This document shows positions 59,945 to 64,000 of a stretch of 64,000 bases of DNA, piece after piece. Under the pieces are notes generated by a model. The model was given only the letters and a program-made list of their open reading frames with translations, had not been told where the DNA came from and did not search any database. The translations under genes were made by a program, and so were the position numbers. Every line of letters starts with the position of its first letter. Position 1 is the first letter of the stretch. The stretch is from Prevotella corporis DSM 18810 = JCM 8529 (GTDB taxonomy: Bacteria; Bacteroidota; Bacteroidia; Bacteroidales; Bacteroidaceae): positions 30,185-94,184 of the forward strand of contig NZ_KE387157.1 of the NCBI RefSeq assembly GCF_000430525.1, written 5' to 3'.

Positions 59945-62068
59945 ATGAAAAAGATATTAACTTTATTAGCCTTTTTTGTAAACTTTTCCTTTTGTTTCGG
60001 TCAAGACGAAATAAAAGACAGTACTTTTCTTACAACCATAGAATTAGACAATGTTGTGGTGAAAGGACATATGCCACGTGTGAAAACCAAAGGGAGCGTT
60101 TCCAAGATTCAGGTTGCCAATACTGTGCTATCGAAAATGGGTACGGCAATGAGAATGTTGTCGCATACACCGGGTCTGCATTCGGTTAATGACAATATAG
60201 AAGTGAATGGATTGGGCGAACCTGTTTATGTTTTGGACGGACGACTTTTGTCCGACGCAAAGGTTCTGTCCACGCTGCAAGCCGACAATATCAAGAGTAT
60301 AGAGATAGAAAGAGCCCCCTCTGTAAAGTACAGTTCCAACGGACAACCCGTTATTACCATTACAACCATTAAGCATATTAATGATTTTATATTTCTTAGC
60401 GTTGGCAACTACTTGAAACAAACAAGAATGTTTTCAGATGTAGGCATTCTCAATGTGATGGGACAATATAAGAACTTTTCTGCTAACCTATCCTATATGG
60501 GTGGCAAAGATGGTAACAAGAATAAGGAAACATATTTTCGCAACATCTATCGTGATGACATATTCTCCATTGAGCAAAAGCGAGAAACGCCTATAACAAC
60601 CTTAGCGCATAAGGTAAACTTCTCCGCGGATTATCAGTTGAATGCCAAAAGCAGATTAGGACTTTATTATTTCTATCAATTCAGCGATGAGGATAATAAG
60701 GCATTTGGCACAAATTTGACGAGCTGGCAGCAGCAACAAAAGCAATGGAGGAACATAGATAGACAAGGCAGAAACTTAGAGAACATACATAGCGGAACGT
60801 TGCAATATGTTTATGCAAGCAATAATTATAATCTTGACATTTCTCAGGAAATAGCTTCCACGAATATTAATCATCATCTGCAAACTTTGGAAAGCGATGC
60901 AAGCTTGTCTTCGCTTACCAAGAGTCATGGCAATCGCCGTTATACTGTCTATACAACAAGTATTGACAATGGATTTAAACTTCCATGGAACATCAGTGCT
61001 ATGGCGGGAGTTCTATATAATTATGTGGATTCAAAGTCCAAAACAAATTCAGAAATACCATATTTGAATGTGCAGAGTTATATCAACGATATCAATGTAA
61101 AAGAATCAAATCCGCAAGCCTATTCGTCATTCGCTAAAAGTTTTGGCAAATGGACAGTCATGCCTGCGGTGCGCTATCAGTATGTGCATAGAACCATTAG
61201 CAATGTTTCGGGAACAAACACGGTGGCAAATCAATTCAAACAACACTTTTCTACACTCTGCCCCGTAATCACTATAAAGTATCGACCGAATGATAATTGG
61301 TTCTTCCAGTTTAATTATAGAAGAAATCTTACACAACCTAAATTTGCCCAACTAAACTCTGGACTTGTTTATCAGGATTCACTTCTGTACAGCAAGGGAA
61401 ATACAAATCTTGAAAATGAAACTATGGATCGCTACACACTTAGTTCTACATGGAAAGATTTAACCCTTTCATTGCGCTATACTTATAGAAAGAATCCGCT
61501 TGTGAGTGTGCTTGAACAGATAGATGCAACGAGCCATATCCTCTCTTCTTATTCCATGAATATGAAGAAAGCAAGCGACTTCAGGGTGATATTGAATTAT
61601 TCTAAAGCCATTGGTAATATTGAACTCTCATGCGAGGGTGAAGTGGTGTTCCCACATGGAGAATATGTGTTTAAAGAACAAGAATACAGAAATGACAAAG
61701 TCGCTTTCAATGGGCAGATGAATATCAATTATGCTCTGACACCAAGTATTTATTTGTTTACAGATTATACTTATCAAGGCAGAAATGAGTATTTGTTGTA
61801 TAATCAGAAGAGTATTCATAGTTGGAATATGGGTGTTGCAGCATCATTGCTGAAGAACAGGCTGAATATCAATTTAGCTGTAAATGATATTTTGGGAAAG
61901 GCTAATTACAACAACATTCTGTATCATTTCAATTATATAGATTGGGGAACGAGAGGTAAAAATGATATGCGAGGCGTGGAACTCACAATATCTTACACAA
62001 TCTTCAATAAAGAAGTGAGTGTCAGGACAAGCAGGAAGAATGAAAGTATTATACAACGTACCATGTAA
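59945..62068 (+). CDS. TonB-dependent-receptor-like outer-membrane barrel
   Basis: A 707-aa outer-membrane protein. It has a signal peptide (MKKILTLLAFFVNFSFCFGQ), a short plug domain (LDNVVVKGHMPRVKTKGS... YVLDGRLLSD... IKSIEIERAPSVKYSS) and a C-terminal beta barrel with aromatic-rich strands to ISYTIFNKEV. It lacks the carboxypeptidase-like N-terminal domain of SusC proteins. It overlaps the start of a C39-type ABC exporter by one base (TAATG), so it probably forms the outer-membrane exit or a receptor for the exported peptide; that role is inference. Confidence 0.82.
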   Translation: MKKILTLLAFFVNFSFCFGQDEIKDSTFLTTIELDNVVVKGHMPRVKTKGSVSKIQVANTVLSKMGTAMRMLSHTPGLHSVNDNIEVNGLGEPVYVLDGRLLSDAKVLSTLQADNIKSIEIERAPSVKYSSNGQPVITITTIKHINDFIFLSVGNYLKQTRMFSDVGILNVMGQYKNFSANLSYMGGKDGNKNKETYFRNIYRDDIFSIEQKRETPITTLAHKVNFSADYQLNAKSRLGLYYFYQFSDEDNKAFGTNLTSWQQQQKQWRNIDRQGRNLENIHSGTLQYVYASNNYNLDISQEIASTNINHHLQTLESDASLSSLTKSHGNRRYTVYTTSIDNGFKLPWNISAMAGVLYNYVDSKSKTNSEIPYLNVQSYINDINVKESNPQAYSSFAKSFGKWTVMPAVRYQYVHRTISNVSGTNTVANQFKQHFSTLCPVITIKYRPNDNWFFQFNYRRNLTQPKFAQLNSGLVYQDSLLYSKGNTNLENETMDRYTLSSTWKDLTLSLRYTYRKNPLVSVLEQIDATSHILSSYSMNMKKASDFRVILNYSKAIGNIELSCEGEVVFPHGEYVFKEQEYRNDKVAFNGQMNINYALTPSIYLFTDYTYQGRNEYLLYNQKSIHSWNMGVAASLLKNRLNINLAVNDILGKANYNNILYHFNYIDWGTRGKNDMRGVELTISYTIFNKEVSVRTSRKNESIIQRTM

Positions 62069-64000
62069 TGAATGAGATACAATATGTAAGACAGCATGAC
62101 TCAATGGAATGTGGTATATCTTGCTTATCAATGGTGTGTAAAAAATTTGATAAAGAATACGACACTTCCGAACTTTATAAAATTTGCAAAGCAACCAAGG
62201 AAGGTGTTTCATTAAAAGCTATTGCGGAAACGGCACGATCTATAGGACTTGATTCTGTTTCTGTTCAAATAACATTAGACGAATTGATTTCCAATAAATT
62301 ATGTTCAATTTTGCATTGGAATCAAAATCATTTTGTTGTATTATATAAAGTTAATCATAAAAAAGAATTTTATATTGCCGACCCTGCAAAAGGACTTGTA
62401 AAATACAATCTTGAGGAATTCAAGAAGCATTGGATCAGCACCCAATTTGGCGGTGAGGAGAAAGGCATTGCGATGTTTTTGGAACCCACACCAGCATTTT
62501 ATGAAAAGCAGAAGGAGGAACAGCCCAAAAAGGAACGCTCGTTTAAGTTCCTCTTTGGCTACATCAAGCAATATCGCAAGTACTTCGGGCAGATTGTCTT
62601 AGGTTTGCTCGTGGGTAGCCTGCTACAACTCATTCTGCCTTTCCTCACTCAATCTATTGTGGACGTGGGCATCAAAAACCAGAACATCGGCTTTATTTGG
62701 CTGATACTCTTAGGGCAACTGATGCTCACGGTTAGCCGTACAGCCATAGACTTTATTCGCCGTTGGCTGTTGCTGCACATCTCACTGCGCATCAACATAT
62801 CATTGGTGAGCGACTTCTTCATCAAACTTTTGAAGCTACCCATGTCGTTCTTCGACACCAAGTTGATGGGCGACCTTATGCAGCGTATGGGCGACCATAG
62901 TAGAGTGAACACGTTCTTAACCCAACAGACGCTCAGCATCGTGTTCTCGCTCTTTACCTTTGTGGTGTTCAGCATTGTGTTGCTATCCTATAACTGGCTT
63001 GTCTTTGCTATCTTTATGCTCGGCAGTCTGCTTTATGGTGGTTGGCTTGCCCTCTTCCTCAGGCGCAGAAAAGTACTTGACTACGAACTCTTTGAGCAGC
63101 AAGCTATCAACAACAACAAGACTTACGAATTTATCACCTCCATGCAGGAGATAAAGCTGCAAGACTGTGAGCAGCGCAGACGCTGGGAATGGGAAGATGT
63201 ACAAGCCGACCTCTTCGGAGTGCAGATGAAATCGCTGAAACTACAACAGACACAAGAGGCAGGCAGCATTTTTATCAACGAACTGAAAAACATTGTTATC
63301 ACCGTGGTGGCAGCAACAGCTGTCATTCACGGACAGCTCACACTGGGTATGATGCTTGCCGTGCAATACATCATCGGACAACTCAACTCACCTGTCGAGC
63401 AGTTAATGAGTTTCTTCTACTCCGTACAAGATGTAAAGATAAGCCTTGAGCGTATCAACGAAATCCATCGTATGGACGATGAGAACGGAAAGCAAGGATT
63501 GGAAACCTCAGTGAAAGAAGAAAACAAAGGCATAGAACTTGAAAGTGTAAACTTCAAGTACGACCCTCACGCACTGAAAACTATCATAGATGATGTTAGC
63601 CTTACAATCCCCAAAGGTAAGGTAACAGCCATTGTTGGCGCTTCAGGCAGCGGTAAGACCACCCTCATCAAACTGATGTTAGGCTATTATCCCGTATTGG
63701 GAGGACAAATCACCATTGGCGGAACAGGTGTAAATACGCTAAATAAGAAGTGGTGGCGCAGACAATGTGGTGTGGTTATGCAAGACGGTGTAATATTCTC
63801 CGAGAGCATTGCAAGGAATATTGCCGTAGATGACGAAGAGATAGACAAAGAGCGATTGCAGAGGTCTGCCGAAATAGCCTGTATTCACGATTATGTAATG
63901 GGACTGCCATTAAAATATAATACCAAAATAGGTCGCGATGGCGTTGGTTTGAGTCAAGGACAGAAACAGCGTATCTTGATAGCAAGAGCTGTGTACAAGA
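62068..64000 (+). CDS. Peptidase C39 domain ABC exporter (PCAT), partial
   Basis: 644 codons are present and the end is beyond the window. The N-terminal C39 protease (residues ~1-140) has Cys15 in HDSMECGISCLSMVC, His88 in WNQNHFVVLY and Asp in YIADPAKG. A six-helix membrane domain (~155-440) and an ABC domain follow, with Walker A in VGASGSGKTTLIKLML and the signature LSQGQKQRILIARA. PCATs cut double-glycine leaders and export bacteriocins, RiPPs or signal peptides. The substrate and any membrane-fusion gene must lie to the right or elsewhere in the genome. Confidence 0.93.
   Translation, partial: MNEIQYVRQHDSMECGISCLSMVCKKFDKEYDTSELYKICKATKEGVSLKAIAETARSIGLDSVSVQITLDELISNKLCSILHWNQNHFVVLYKVNHKKEFYIADPAKGLVKYNLEEFKKHWISTQFGGEEKGIAMFLEPTPAFYEKQKEEQPKKERSFKFLFGYIKQYRKYFGQIVLGLLVGSLLQLILPFLTQSIVDVGIKNQNIGFIWLILLGQLMLTVSRTAIDFIRRWLLLHISLRINISLVSDFFIKLLKLPMSFFDTKLMGDLMQRMGDHSRVNTFLTQQTLSIVFSLFTFVVFSIVLLSYNWLVFAIFMLGSLLYGGWLALFLRRRKVLDYELFEQQAINNNKTYEFITSMQEIKLQDCEQRRRWEWEDVQADLFGVQMKSLKLQQTQEAGSIFINELKNIVITVVAATAVIHGQLTLGMMLAVQYIIGQLNSPVEQLMSFFYSVQDVKISLERINEIHRMDDENGKQGLETSVKEENKGIELESVNFKYDPHALKTIIDDVSLTIPKGKVTAIVGASGSGKTTLIKLMLGYYPVLGGQITIGGTGVNTLNKKWWRRQCGVVMQDGVIFSESIARNIAVDDEEIDKERLQRSAEIACIHDYVMGLPLKYNTKIGRDGVGLSQGQKQRILIARAVYK

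Noticed and set aside
59945-62068. SusC-type glycan receptor
   Set aside because: No N-terminal carboxypeptidase-like domain, no SusD gene, and the partner is a peptide exporter.

Overview
The window reads as the chromosome of a Bacteroidales bacterium, most likely a Prevotellaceae member. The reasons are the many Bacteroidetes-type promoters (a -7 box TAnnTTTG, often with TTTG 19-20 bp upstream), lipoproteins with Bacteroidetes-style lipoboxes, a C10 (interpain-like) cysteine protease with a type IX-like C-terminal tail, a PafA-type phosphatase, and gene content such as DUF4301, ahpC/ahpF and an msrB-msrA fusion. No tRNA or rRNA gene was seen.

Layout. 1-23.3 kb is mostly housekeeping: a RelA/SpoT homologue cut by the window edge, DUF4301, serine dehydratase, a short-chain dehydrogenase, a lipoprotein thioredoxin-MarR operon with a likely operator, a BaiN-type flavoprotein, a LysM glucosaminidase, a candidate small RNA, a cyclophilin, a gamma-class carbonic anhydrase-like protein, ahpC-ahpF, the C10 protease, a SIMPL protein and pabB-pabC. 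Between these lie several microproteins below normal annotation cut-offs: 37 aa at 3953-4066, 28 aa at 22777-22863, 46 aa at 23143-23283 and a weaker 50 aa one at 4208-4360.

23.5-37.6 kb is an AT-richer island against the 3' end of mnmE. It carries a decayed tyrosine integrase, a relaxase, an IS256-family insertion that splits a small gene, and a tight same-strand operon: DUF6361 protein, phospholipase-D-like protein, SNF2-like helicase, an 1110-aa ADP-ribosylglycohydrolase fusion, a small acidic protein and a sirtuin. Its composition and setting look like a mobile anti-phage or anti-plasmid system, and I do not recognise this exact combination.

37.6-58.6 kb returns to core genes, nearly all on the minus strand: mnmE with a nucleoside phosphorylase, a lipoprotein, a transporter with a zinc-ribbon protein, an alarmone-hydrolase-like HD protein, msrBA, trxB, two tandem deoxynucleoside kinases, a PafA-like phosphatase, tamB-tamA, a nitroreductase, a small lipoprotein and ferritin. 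Antioxidant functions recur (thioredoxin, AhpCF, MsrBA, TrxB, ferritin).

58.7-64 kb holds an IS982-family element with a GTAC target duplication, then an outer-membrane barrel and a C39-peptidase ABC exporter, cut by the window end, which suggests a peptide export locus continuing to the right.

A striking non-coding feature is a family of degenerate tandem arrays with an exact 22-bp period in intergenic gaps around 7.0, 16.0, 19.6, 43.3 and 58.7 kb (plus one unit at 23.4 kb). Two tandem TTGAC-N4-GTCAA palindromes sit exactly midway between the divergent promoters of two microproteins.
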